In this document: positions 53,290-64,000 of the stretch, piece after piece | Layout: each line of letters begins with the position of its first letter | Numbering within the stretch: the stretch's first letter is position 1 | Assembly: GCA_964247055.1 (NCBI GenBank) | Contig: OZ176054.1 | Coordinates: 1,860,001 to 1,924,000, forward strand | Length of the DNA stretch: 64,000 nucleotides | Direction of reading: 5' to 3' | Origin: Paragordius varius | Lineage: Eukaryota > Nematomorpha | Program-made: the position numbers and the translations under genes | Notes under the pieces: model-generated | Told to the model about the DNA's origin: nothing | Databases searched by the model: none | Seen by the model: only the letters and a program-made list of their open reading frames with translations

Positions 53290-54164
53290 TTTAAAATTTG
53301 GTTATTATTTACCATTTTACTTAAGCGGTAATCATTTTGTATAAATACTTGATATATTAGCTATTGAGATATTAAATAAAAGCTATTTTTGATTTATAAA
53401 ATATAAAGGCATTTAATCAAAATAGTATTTTATTTTTAGCCTGTTGAAACAAAATATCTGTGGTCAAGTCATTTTGTAAAAATATTTTTTGAAATATTAT
53501 AGAGACAATTATATTCCTTTAAAGAAGCTTAATAAAAAATGAAAGCGGTTGAAAATTAATTATGATTATACTTTTAACTTTTATGTTAGCACTAATTTTC
53601 ACAAATATATTTTTTTATAAAAATAAAATATAATTCGGAAAATTTATATAATCTGGCAATGTAGGGACGATGTTTTGGTAATAACATATTATTTTCAAAT
53701 CAATTTTTTAATTAACTTTAGCGTTTTATCATAAAATTTTAAAGATTTTATACAAATTATATTATTATAACTTGAGTAAACTGATTTATGATTGGTATAA
53801 TAAATAATAAAAATTTAGAAAGTAATATTGTATATTTTAATTTAAAATTACCATTTCAATACACCATCCAACTATCATTGCTTTTGTGAGTTTTTCATCC
53901 ATTTTCCAATCATATTGTGAATTGGCATGTTTTTTTATAATAATATAGGCAAAAACGCATGCTAAACCTCTATTCTTTTTACCATTAGGAATATTGTAAT
54001 CAAATACCTATGTAAAAAGATTTATTTACCCCTTTAAACCAATTTGAGACGATGGATAATGATGATTTCTGATAAGGGTCCAAAATTTTATGAAGATTAA
54101 TATAGGTTGCATCAAATTGTTTTAATAATTCTTTTTTGTCGGTTTCATTGACATATTTATCCAG
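48424..54164 (-). CDS. Farnesyl diphosphate synthase; short first exon not found
   Basis: Minus-strand exons: 54164-54030, 54007-53852, 50778-50698, 50422-50300, 50034-49858, 49780-49703, 49324-49159, 48966-48661 and 48515-48424; all phases agree (437 residues visible). FPPS condenses IPP with DMAPP and then GPP to make C15 farnesyl diphosphate. Seen: [13 protein letters not shown] (IPP site), [16 protein letters not shown] (first Asp-rich motif, with FF at positions -5 and -4 as in C15 makers), [55 protein letters not shown] in two parts with the second Asp-rich motif, and the basic tail YKRIK. Odd: an insert of about 60 Asn/Asp-rich residues (48860-48661) before the last helix, a 22-nt first visible intron and a 3.07-kb second intron filled with repeats. 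The first exon shown follows acceptor CCTAG, so a short N-terminal exon lies upstream. Confidence 0.92.
50886..51196. mobile_element. Intronic 21-bp-array MITE, copy F
   Basis: TATACCATTTACAATTC starts the left arm with four units. The right arm has two units (GGGTGAATTTGAATAGTTC) and ends AAATGGTATA. It lies in the large FPPS intron, 108 bp from the acceptor at 50779. Confidence 0.8.
51205..51283. mobile_element. Small palindromic MITE, copy 2
   Basis: The arms GTTGCAACACAGTAGTGCTG and CATACATGACTGTGTTGCG are inverted relatives. The interior TTGTTGTTTTTTCCATAC is the reverse of the copy at 29646-29734. It abuts the array MITE on its left. Confidence 0.5.
51440..52830 (-). mobile_element. 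LINE reverse-transcriptase fragment, degenerate
   Basis: Minus-strand remnants in the FPPS intron: [16 protein letters not shown], then [18 protein letters not shown] and ELLFADDLM (the catalytic FADD box), then [19 protein letters not shown] and [15 protein letters not shown] sequence further down. The QGSxLSPLLF and LLFADDL motifs are standard for non-LTR reverse transcriptases. Frameshifts and stops on both sides of the 114-residue open block show it is dead. It is less decayed than, and a different type from, the fragment at 38040-39345. Confidence 0.85.
52828..53239. repeat. Inverted repeat, arms about 100 bp
   Basis: The left arm (52828-52935: TAATTGGCGAAAGTACTG, GGATGGGTTATGAG, GTGGCTTTCACAGATTTT, ATGTTTGATGAC) recurs inverted at 53137-53239 (read on the minus strand: TAATTGGCGAAATTACTG, GAATGGGTTATGGG, GTGGCTTTCATAGATTTT). 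The spacer is about 200 bp. The left arm is joined to the 5' side of the LINE fragment. Confidence 0.75.
54008..54029 (-). other. 22-nt intron in FPPS
   Basis: The minus strand reads AAAGGG/GTAAATAAAT...TTTTTACATAG/GTATTTG. Without removal the frame hits TGA; with it NWFKG joins [14 protein letters not shown], which aligns without gap to the segment before the IPP-site motif in other FPPS. GT and AG are present and the length is exactly 22. Confidence 0.75.
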
Positions 54165-57100
54165 CTAGGCTTAATAAAAAAATTTTACTATCATGATTTT
54201 AAAAACACGCGTTAACCCAACGAGCAAAACAGCCACAGATTAATAATTGTATAACACTTGGATACAACATATTCATTAAAGTCCTTCGATTCAAATTGGG
54301 GTAGTTGGATATATTAATCCTATTTAAGATCAAATATTGCAAAAATTATGTAAGGAATTAAAACCATGGCTAAAGTTTGCGCCTATATAATATTATTGAA
54401 CCGAAATATAAAAAAATCATTCAAAAATACTTGATATAACTTATTTTAGGGTAAAACCCAAAGGTTAAAATTTAGTCAACCTGACATGTGTGGATTAGCT
54501 AATAAAAATAACACAAATTAAACCATTTTTTCTGTTTCTATCTATGTTAGGTGTGAAAAATTAGCTTTATTAGCTTTAAAATTAAATTAACACGATATTT
54601 TGCAAAAATGATGCAAAACAAAAAGGGCGCCTAAGTAGTTTGATATGGAACTTTTTTTCAAAACTAAATTTTATTGAGATATATCGGCTTATATGTATAA
54701 TTTTTATGATGATAGAAGGATAAATTTAAATTTGGACCGTCAATTGTTAAGGCAGTTATGAATATAATGATATGGAATTGCTATGCTATTAAGTGGTATT
54801 ATGTTTTAGTTTATAACTCATTATAACGCCGACATTGCGTCTGAAAGCGATATGATCACAAACTCTTCATTTTGAGTATTTTCTCATGGAAATTTCAAAT
54901 ATAATTTCAAAATGAATCTATGATATTAGATTAGATATAAAAAAATTCATTTTATAGCCTTTCACACAATAATAATTCAATAAAATATTTAAACCCTTAT
55001 CTAGATATTTTTATTCCTTTTAATGTAATTTTATATCCCAGAACGAAATTATATCTTAAAAAGTATTTAAGTTATTAGGCCGAATCAAATAATATTTTAG
55101 CCATTTAGGCGCATAAAAGTTTTTTTATAAAAATGTTAAATTGTACAAAACTTCTCATCTCAAGCTTCGCCGCCATTTTTACTTTAAATTATTTATATCG
55201 CTAAAACAATAGGCAAATAAAGGATATATTGTTTTATGTAAATAATTAACTTTTAAATGCTTTAAAGTTACTTTTTACTGCGACTTGATTACATTGATTC
55301 TAAAATCAGCTGTTTAGTTTAATCGTGTTTAAGAGCTGTAATTTTGGACTTTAGAAGTCACAATGTAAAAATGATGGTTTTTCTCTTATACAGGTGAATA
55401 ATGAACAATTAAATTCTAACTATAATAACCTTCAAAACTGTATTTTACTTATGAGATTGAGCTTTGGGATAAAAAACTACCCCAATATAGCATTGCGGAC
55501 AAAAAAGTGAAAATGTCATAAAAAGTTTAAAATATGCTATCCATAGCTTTTAACGCATATAATTTAAAAAAATATTAAAAAATAAAAATATGAAAAATTC
55601 TTATTTTCCACTTTTTCGTCGCCATTTTATTTGGATTTTTTAAATCTATTGTGCAATAGGAAAAGTATATATATGGCTTAACATATAAACTTTAGAAAGC
55701 TTTCAGGTTACATTTTACCAGCAAATACTTGATATTTATTACAATATCAATTTGTTTCAATATAGACCGAATTAAGAACTCAGAAAGGAAATATATAAAA
55801 AATATAAACTTTTATATTTAATACAGCATTAAATAATTAAAGTTTTACCAAAACAACTCTCAAAATAGTAGTTTATTTATATGTTTAAGCTCTGTGGTTA
55901 AAAAAATAGACCAATATGAATGGTTAAAGAAATAAAAAGGCAATAAAGCGTTAAATAGTAGAAAATGGCATCTAAAAATGTATTATAATAAATCACATAA
56001 TCTTATGCGTTAGAATATGTTTCAGCAAATTTCACAATTTGTTAATTTCAGCTGTTTGTTATGAATTTAACTGTGATCCCGTGAAGGCTATGCTGTGAAG
56101 GGATTGGGAGTCGTGTGCAGACTGAAACTGTCAAGTCAAATTGATTTTTCACCCCTAATACTGATATTAATGCTATCCAAATTAACTCTTACGAAAAATA
56201 ATGATGATCAAATTATGGTTAAAAACCTTTTAGTATTTATTTTTGATCCAATATGCTTTGGAATAAGTATCATTAAATATAAAATCATGGAAAAAAATAA
56301 TGAATATTACTTAGATAATATTCTATAAGTTTAATCCCTAAAAATAATTTCCGAAGGTGCACTATTCGCTAAAATATTATGTTTCATCAATACATTTTAA
56401 TATAATCTTGGATAGCCTATCTCAGGCGATTAAGTTCAATATTGCAGAGACGGCACCCTAACGGGTGGAGTGATACAAAAGCATACTTAGCAAAAAATTT
56501 TATCACCATCATGGAGCATACCGGGCTTACCAAAGTTTATAAGAAACATAAATTTCTTTTGTTGCAATTACACAAAATCTTTTGATTATTTTGTTGGATT
56601 AAGATTTTTGCGCATATGGTCAAATTATAAAACTTAATTTATTGGTCAAGTTATTTAAGGTATATTCTACACCTTCGTTATTATATGATGCACAGCCCTT
56701 GAGACAAAAAAATCTTATCCAGTCAATTTTTTTGTGAGCTACACTGATATAGATATTTCTAGAGAAAAAATATGATATGATGTTTTTAGCATAATATTAA
56801 AATATAAACAATCAAACAGTCGCTTTTTGCAAGCGACATTTTAACATTGAATCTCCAAGAATACAAATTTATTACTATCAATATGTTTTGTTTTGGTTCG
56901 CTTAAATTTTTTTTAGATGATTATCTTTGAGTACATAGCGAAACGTGTCATATTAGCTCTCTCCCTATAATATAGTGTTTTTTAAGATTATTCTAATTGG
57001 TTTGACCAAAGCAACCCTTAAAAGCCATCTAAATTTATATTTAATAGCGTTACTTTTGATTCTTATAAAATGCCAAAATTCAAACAACCCTTGCGCTATA

Positions 57101-57924
57101 AATTTTTGGATATCAACTTTGAGAGGGTTATATATATTTAATTAAATTACAATATATATATATATATATATATATCTATATATTATATTTAAATTTCTAT
57201 GTAAACAACAAACAAAAATAAATTATTTTTTATTAATAAAATTTTTTAAAGAACATTTTCCACTTTACCTGTAAAAAAGGACAAGGAAGGGAAAATTGAA
57301 AGTGACACTTTGCAAGTGTAGGCATAAAAAGTGAAAAGAACAACCAACAATGGTTAATTTATTATTATATTGTTATTCATCTTTTCAAATTTCATCCACG
57401 GCAATATATTATGGAAAAAATTATTATATATATGTGCATATTCATTGTTTGTTTAAGGAAAAAGGCATGGCATGTGAATAAAAAAACTTTTAGATTCATG
57501 GATATATATATATTAATTTTTTTTAATATAAAATATACTAATTCAAAACTTTCATGTTTTCATGGAATTTCTCGATTTTCGATTTCGCGATCTTTTTAGC
57601 TTAGCGCGGTAATGATTATAATTTTCACTTTTACTTTTATTAACTCTCTCCTCCTTAATGAGTTGTAACAACGAAATATTTTATAGTTTTTATATTAATG
57701 CCTAGTTAAATGCCATTTTACGATAAAAACAGGTTAAAACAACTTTACTTAAAAAATTAAATAATTTAATGGATGATATTAATTGAAATATGTATGGTAA
57801 AACGCGCTTTTGGCATTACGAAATGTCAATATACTCTCCACCAACGTAATTCATATTCTGGTATATTGTTAAATGGCTCTCAATAAATAATGAGAAAATT
57901 TGATTTTCAACACTGGCTGCATCA
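54165..57924. other. Repeat-rich intergenic stretch
   Basis: Contains worn, partly reversed copies of the 40931-41519 element (54255-54840, 55145-55530, 55590-55920), recognisable by CACTTGGATACAACA, CCTTCGATTCAAATTGGGG and GCGGACAAAAAAGTGAAAA, and a TA run at 57152-57175. The first FPPS exon and the ZP gene promoter should be here, but I could not place them. Confidence 0.5.
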
Positions 57925-60900
57925 TTGCAAAAAATGATTTCAATCAACTACAAATATTCAATTTTCTTAATACACATTAATACCTATTTACATGTAATCT
58001 TCCTGTTCGTTCCAAATATGTTTTGGGTTTTTGCCTATGGCTTGGAACAAAATACATCTCCTCTTCCCCAAATTTATCAAGAAATAACTAACCAAAAGAA
58101 TGCAATCGATCCTTTAAAAAATCCTTTTCCCGCAAAATATATCACGCGGAATGATGCTAAAAAATCAAATTCCACGGCAGATGCAGCTCTGAGACCATGC
58201 AAAATATTAGACGCCAACATCCAAAATTCGAATAATATGTATAATATAGGTCAAAATTTCGACATGTGCCCAATCGATAGTGTCTGTATACGTAATCATT
58301 CCTATCAGCAAACTATGATTGAATATCAAATTAATAACCATAGAGGTCATAAAGTTGTAAATCATACAAATGCTAATGAAAAAACCCAGACATTTATATC
58401 ACCTAACCTAGAATCTCAAACTAAAAAATGGGATACCGGATATTGCCGAAAGTAAATTAGCAAGTTTTACTTTTTTTTGAATTATATGACAATTCTTTTT
58501 TTTTAAAGAAAAAAATCAAATTTTAAATGCACACATTTTATGTAATATTTCAGAGTCACCACAATAAAAGAAAATGCACATCCAGTATCAATAAATATGC
58601 GAATGTTGGATCCACAAACATGGCAACCGTTAAGCCAAGTGGAATACAAAAAATGGGTTATCTTAGAGATTTCGACTTCTGGTACCTTTTTAAAAAACAA
58701 ATAATCTTTGAAATATAAAACAAAATTATTTACAGTCTTTTATAATATTACAATCTTTTCCCAATATTAACATCATACTTAATTTTTGAATTTTTATATA
58801 GTTGTGCCAAAATTATTCTTTCAATGTTGTCATTTAAAGTCTTGGAGTAAAATGAAATATTTAACATGTCCTACTGTTACTTTATAAATTTAATGTGCCG
58901 TTTTAATTAATTTTATACAATCTAGAATTTTCAATTTATGGTTCTATATTTAATCCAATTAAGCTCTAAAACATCCTTATAATCACCTCGATTGTATGAA
59001 AATACATAGCTTATGATCCGCATCGAATGACTCTAAATTATATTTTTTTTATAAATTTTTTGCCACAATAAAATAAATATTCTACGGCTACGTTTTTTAA
59101 AAAATTTTCTTTTATTATGAGGGCCAAAATACCCACACAAAACATACCAGATGGAAAGCAACTTTAAACGGTTTTAATTTTGAAAGCACTTTATTCCGAA
59201 TCTGAAAGATGATTAGTTTGATTTAATTACTTAATGAACGTTTTATTTTTAGAAGTCGTCATAAAGAGGGTTCTTATAGATATACTTAAGAAATCTATAA
59301 TAGCCCTTTTAGCCAATTTTTTATAAAATGTTGATTTTTTTAGAAATGGGATATGAATTGAGCGCTAGGAATTGTAATGTTACAATCAAAAATCCAAATT
59401 TTTCAGAACTTATCAATAATTTTTCCACTAGACAACCTACAGAAGATGCCAATATAATTGAACCGCTAATAGATTCAAATGGGTAAAATATAAATATTTT
59501 GGTTGTATATGAATTATAGTTAATTCCACGTATATAAATATCAGGTGTAGACATAAGTTTTTAAAGGTTTTTTGGTATAAAACATGTAATTTTAAAATTA
59601 ATTATTCATTTTTTTAAAAATATTTATCGGCTTCTACACATTTTGCCACTCTCATGTCATATATAAATTTCCGTCTCCCAAAAACTGATTGATATTTCTG
59701 GTAAAACATTCCTTAAGCCATTTTCCAACGTCTTCAAAATTATTGGCTGCTCGGCGAGTGTATGCCGCATTGATGCGAAGTTTTGTTATATAAATGGCGC
59801 CTGGTCAAGAGAGTTAGTGGATGCGAAATTTTTTCCCATCCACACGATTTCAAAATGTTTACAGGAAGAATTCATGTCCAAACATTTGCCATGTCTTCTG
59901 TTCCAATCGTTTTTTGATTAAAGCATGGTTTGAATTAATCATTTATTGGCAATAGCCTTGTATATTATCGATTTTACTGAGCTTTAAATGTTCATTATAC
60001 TCACGTGATTTGGTCCCACCATACACAGAGCGTTGGTGTTTATCGACCGGCTTGGCAAGGTGAAAGCCACGATATTTCCGCTTTGGATATGGAAAATAAA
60101 GCCATTTCACATCCCCAATTCGATTCAAAAATGATTTCCTTCATGGCGTTAAAGCAGGATTTCACAAGCCTTTTTGTAATTTCGATTTGACGTTTTCAAA
60201 TTGTGTGGGGCTTATTTATTGATTTTATATGTTTTTATGCTCGTATTGTGTGTTTTTTGTGATACAATTAATGCCAATTATTGTTATGTTTTTTCGTCAT
60301 CATCCAATAAATTTTGCATTTTAGCATCTGCGGTTGTGCGGCCTCGCACTTTTTCACACGAAATCCCAAAATATTACTAGACCATGTCTCACATTAATCG
60401 AAGAGCATGTTTGCCATATGTTTCTGCCAGCATATGATAATTTTCAACAGCCTTTTTCTTTGATAGCAATGCATGCCGCTGATATCTTTTTTAGGCACAA
60501 AATTCGACATGATTGCTGAATGATAAAAATAAGAAGCTAGTTATTGGCGAACTCAACTTGTATGTTAATTTATTAAATCAGATGAACAAAATAGGGTATG
60601 TATCAAATTCGTCAGTTTACTTTTCGCTGTCATCTTTTCTTAGTTAAACCGTAATTTTTTATGATTACACCTGGTATATTTATAAAAAAAGAATTTTCTA
60701 ATTTGGAATATTGTCCTACGACACATAATAACAGTAATATGATTTTATATTTTTGTGACATTAAAAGCTACTTTAATTTTAATAAATTAGATATTAAAAT
60801 TGCAATAATATTATACAATAAATTTTTTTATTAAATACAAGGGTATAATTTAACACACAGTTTTATAAAAAAAAATTAATTTAGTTATCCGAAGACAATA

Positions 60901-62393
60901 TTTATTGCACATTTATTTATAGATGCCCTATTCAACCAGAAATTTTTGATTCTTTTACTTCATCGCTTACTGACGTGTTGCGAATGACAAATGTCGAAAA
61001 TCACAAAATTCGAAAAATACTAGGCAAAATAAATAAGGATAAAAACCAAACTCAAACCACAATTTATTCAGCATTTAAAGCTTTCACCTTCCCAGATATT
61101 TCGAAGCTTTCGTTCCAATGTTCAGTTAAAGCGTGTCTTGGTTCATGTCACCATAATATAACCACATCCAATCAATCAAAAGTAAAATATTAAAATTTTT
61201 AAATGATTGTTCTTGACTACAATAATATACCATTTACAATCCAAATTCACCCTTGAACAATTCAAATTCACCCTAAAAATAAATTATATAATTTCGGTCT
61301 AATATAACTCATCATTAAAATAAAATATATTTTTATGGCAAAGTTTATTATTTTTTCATTATTATTTTGATTACATATTTCTTTTTTTAAAATTTTAAAA
61401 AAAATATAGGTAATTTTTAATCTTAAAAACACAATTTATTTTAGGGTAAAATTAAATTGATTGAATGTGAATTTAAATTGTTCAAGGGTAAATTTAAATT
61501 GCTCAAGGGTGAATTTGAATAGTTTAAGGGTGAATTTGATGTAAATATTATATATTTAATCGTTTCCCCTATTAATAATAGAATTAAATATTTTTTGTTT
61601 CACGAACACAAAAATATATTACTTTAAAGTATACAATTCATATTCACCCTTAAACAATTCAAATTCACGCTTATACAATTCATATTCACCCTCGAATTCA
61701 ATCAAATAAAATATATGTTTTTAAGGTTAAAAATTACCTATATTTTTGTATATTTTTAAAAAATAAAATTTTGTTTTAAATTTCATAAGAATAATAAAAT
61801 ATACCATAAAGATATATTTCATATTAATAATGAGTTATAATAGTATAAAAATATCTCTTTTATTTTTATCGTGAATTTGAATTGTTCAAGGGTGAATTTG
61901 AACTGTAAAGTTATAAATATTATGCGAATTTAGTGTCGTATATTTTTGATATGTATATTGTAACTTATTTAATAGTTAATTATACCCTGTCTGCAATAAA
62001 AGTAGTAAAAACTATATAAGTTTTTTTAGATCATACAAATTTATAAAAAATATATGTTGGATTTGACCTTACATACTACATAGTTCATATATTTTTTGGG
62101 GGTATTTATACTTTTAGAATATGTGCTTTTCTCAAACAAGGCCTTTGAGTCGTCAAAGTAGACACCTCACTCAAAACAAAACCATAATCCAAAAACTCCG
62201 TTCAAATCCTAACCTTAAAAACTATACCCAAAATAATTTACAATCTGTGCAAAAGTTGAATGGTAAAAGCTCCAAAAATCAATTATGCATTTACCAAAAC
62301 GTTTTTAACGTTTTTATAACGGTTTGGAGTTTTATGCTCCTCAATATACTTGTGTTGCCATCACTTATAATTTATATTAAAACAAATAAATAG
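57925..62393 (+). CDS. ZP-domain single-pass membrane protein
   Basis: Exons: 57925-58451, 58554-58681, 59344-59482, 60923-61181 and 62118-62393 (stop TAG), phases agree, 442 residues. A signal peptide is seen (hydrophobic HVIFLFVPNMFWVFAYG; the start may be the fourth residue), then a Cys-poor Asn-rich region and a ZP module: VTTIKENAHPVSINMRMLD and EISTSEMGYELSARNC (end of ZP-N / start of ZP-C), EPLIDSNGCPIQPEIFDSF (the LIDNGCP hallmark), FKAFTFPDISKLSFQCSVKAC and GSC. A basic RPLSRQSR stretch is a possible furin-type cleavage site. A membrane helix (VFNVFITVWSFMLLNILVLP) and a four-residue tail follow. ZP proteins polymerise outside the cell after cleavage, forming apical matrices such as cuticle or egg coat. 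A dead mariner lies in intron 3 and two MITEs in intron 4. The exact subfamily is unknown. Confidence 0.87.
59600..60570 (-). mobile_element. Mariner transposon, degenerate
   Basis: The minus strand opens near 60520 with MSNFVPKK and, after frameshifts, KKKAVENYHMLAETYGKHAL, the paired helix-turn-helix start of mariner transposase (relatives begin MSNFVPNKEHLR...). Further on come IIFESNWGCEMALFSISKA, TLCVWWDQ (the VWWD core around the second catalytic Asp), LNHALIKKRLEQKTWQM and VGKWLKECF near the C terminus. Many stops and frameshifts mean it is inactive. Terminal repeats were not resolved. Inserted in ZP gene intron 3. Confidence 0.8.
61226..61554. mobile_element. Intronic 21-bp-array MITE, copy G
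   Basis: The left arm (TATACCATTTACAATCC) has two units and the right arm four (some TAAATT variants). It starts 44 bp after the ZP-gene donor at 61182. Confidence 0.8.
61630..61912. mobile_element. Intronic 21-bp-array MITE, copy H
   Basis: Left arm ATACAATTCATATTCACCC with three units, right arm GTGAATTTGAATTG with two, ending GAACTGTAAAG. Worn outer ends. It lies 75 bp from copy G in the same orientation-symmetric layout. Confidence 0.75.
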
Positions 62394-62470
62394 ATAAAAA
62401 TAAATGATTGATTGATATATTAATCTATGTAACTTTAAAGGTAAATTCAATTTCAATCAATACATATTGA

Positions 62471-62746
62471 TACAGCATATATTAAAACTATAAAGCCAAA
62501 TTTAATCTAAAAGACCAAACTTTTTTTATAAAACACGGCCATACTTTTTCAAATTCCCACATACATTAAAGTACAACTTTAAATTATAGTATTAACAATT
62601 CGCAATTTTATTCATTATTTTGCGACCCAAAACAATGAGTCATATCTAAAAAATGAAGGTTTAATACGCATGATTGTCTTTTTTTAAAAATATTTGTCTT
62701 TTAGTTTTCACATAAGTCTGTATAATATTAATTATTTTTAGCTGTA
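62471..62746. mobile_element. MITE, TACAGT family, worn copy
   Basis: TACAGCATATATTAAAAC at the left and TATTTGTCTTTTAGTTTTC...GTCTGTATAATATT...AGCTGTA at the right resemble the ends of 13680-13971, with CATGATTGTCTT also shared. Confidence 0.55.
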
Positions 62747-63049
62747 TTTTTAATATAATCGACGCGTGTGTAAACGACAGTCGGAACACACATAATTTGT
62801 TAACTTCATCCGGCAAGTCCAACAAAATATTATGTAATTTTTAGTGGAATCCGCGCTAAGGTTAAATTGTGGGAACCATTTTGACGCATTGAAATCTAAA
62901 ATGTTTTTTATAATTTTTCACACAAAAAACTATTCATATAACACAGCCTCCAAAATTGGGGGTATAAAAATAACCTTATGATGCATCAGGCTTATTATGG
63001 TGCTTTTGGTTTTGGCCCTTATGAGTGATTTAATAAAGTTATTACAGCT

Positions 63050-64000
63050 CCATATCAGAAAATGGCGAAATTGGTGCACATTTTTTTAAAAAATTTTCTG
63101 GTGAAAGCTAAAGGCTTCATTCCAAAAAATATCAATCAAATATATCATAATACATATAAAATGCAAAACAATATTTCCTAAAAATTTTAATTTTTAGAGT
63201 TAGGCTACTAACCCAAATTATTTTATTCTTCTAAAATGAGCTAGTCCTCTTAAAAAAACGCAAAAATGCGGGGATTGCGCGATTAAAATTTTGAATATAT
63301 GCTAAATTTTGGCATCAACCAAAAAGTATTTTTAAAAAGGATTATTTTTTTCCAAAATTTAATTTTTAGCCAAATTCTGTTGAAACGTACTTTATACTTT
63401 TTGAGTCATGATGGAAAAAACATATAAAATAAAAACTCTTGACTATATAACTCAGTGATGCTAAACATTTCTATCAAATCAAAATTTTGTGATTAAAACA
63501 TTAGTTTGCCTTCAAATTTATTTGTGTTTTCTAACAAAAAATCACCAAAATATTTAGGCACACGAATGTTTAATTTAAAATTCTGAAGCGGTAGAAATGT
63601 TCAGGATCATCAAATTATATGGAAAAAGTGTTTTTATAATCTAAAAGCGTTTTTATACCGCTTCCATTAAAAGTAGTTTGAAGTACGGTTTAACAAAATT
63701 TTGCTAATTAATTTTTTGAATAAAGTATGCATTTTAAAAAAAAATATTTTTAGTTGATTATAAATTTAGCATATATTTAGTTCTTGCAATCCCGGCAGTT
63801 TTGCGTTATTTAAAAAGAACTAGCTCATTGTAGAAGAGTAAAAATTTGGGCACTCGGAGCCCAACTCTAAAAATTAATTTTTTTGAAATATTTTGCTTTT
63901 TATATGCAGTTTATGATATATTTTAGTGGTGTTTTTTGGAATTAAGCCTCTAGCCTTCCCCTGAAAATTTTTTTAATGCGCAAATTTTGCCATTTTTTGA
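63050..64000. repeat. Long inverted repeat (foldback element), cut by right edge
   Basis: Arm 63050-63330 (CAGAAAATGGCGAAATTGG, AAGGCTTCATTCCAAAAAAT, AATGAGCTAGTCCTCTT, GGGGATTGCGCG) returns inverted at 63715-64000 (on the minus strand: CAAAAAATGGCAAAATTTGC, GAGGCTTAATTCCAAAAAAC, AATGAGCTAGTTCTTTTT, GGGATTGCAAG). Arms are at least 280 bp with perhaps 75-80% identity by eye; the spacer is about 380 bp. Confidence 0.85.

Larger units (their letters stand above)
62394..64000. other. Downstream of ZP gene: MITE and long inverted repeat
   Basis: No gene seen. It holds a worn TACAGT-family MITE (62471-62746) and the inverted repeat at 63050-64000. Confidence 0.5.

Overview
The window is nuclear DNA of a multicellular animal. 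It is very A+T rich (well over two thirds by eye). Every recognisable protein gene is broken into small exons with GT-AG borders, and the gene set is animal: a FAM13-type RhoGAP, a ZP-domain membrane protein, hydroxylysine kinase, PPME1, cathepsin L, COX11 and farnesyl diphosphate synthase. Mariner, hAT, LINE and MITE repeats fill the spaces. Protein divergence and asparagine-rich inserts suggest a fast-evolving invertebrate. I cannot name the phylum.

Layout, left to right: a FAM13-family RhoGAP gene, cut by the left edge (+, to 5248); a mitochondrial-type quinone oxidoreductase of the zeta-crystallin family (-, 8059-13424); tRNA-Arg(CCT) (-, 14896-14968); protein phosphatase methylesterase PPME1 (+, 15242-20777); a cathepsin L-like protease (-, 21637-24927); a hAT/LINE-rich gap; hydroxylysine kinase HYKK (-, 31166-35228); a second transposon-rich gap (38.0-42.0 kb); COX11 (+, 42988-43814); the C-terminal part of a CWF19L1-like splicing factor (-, 44553-45722); farnesyl diphosphate synthase (-, 48424-54164); a ZP-domain type I membrane protein (+, 57925-62393); and a long inverted repeat running off the right edge. 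Exon borders were placed by eye, and the phases agree across almost every junction. The genes are unrelated housekeeping and extracellular functions with no shared pathway.

The most notable structures are: (1) a MITE family whose ends are arrays of a 21-bp unit, with eight copies here, all inside introns and several within tens of bases of a splice site; (2) a textbook U12-type AT-AC intron in PPME1; (3) a 22-nt intron in FPPS and a 32-nt intron in HYKK; and (4) several hAT elements with readable 8-bp target duplications, some nested in LINEs. No retrovirus-like, LTR or Polinton element was recognised.
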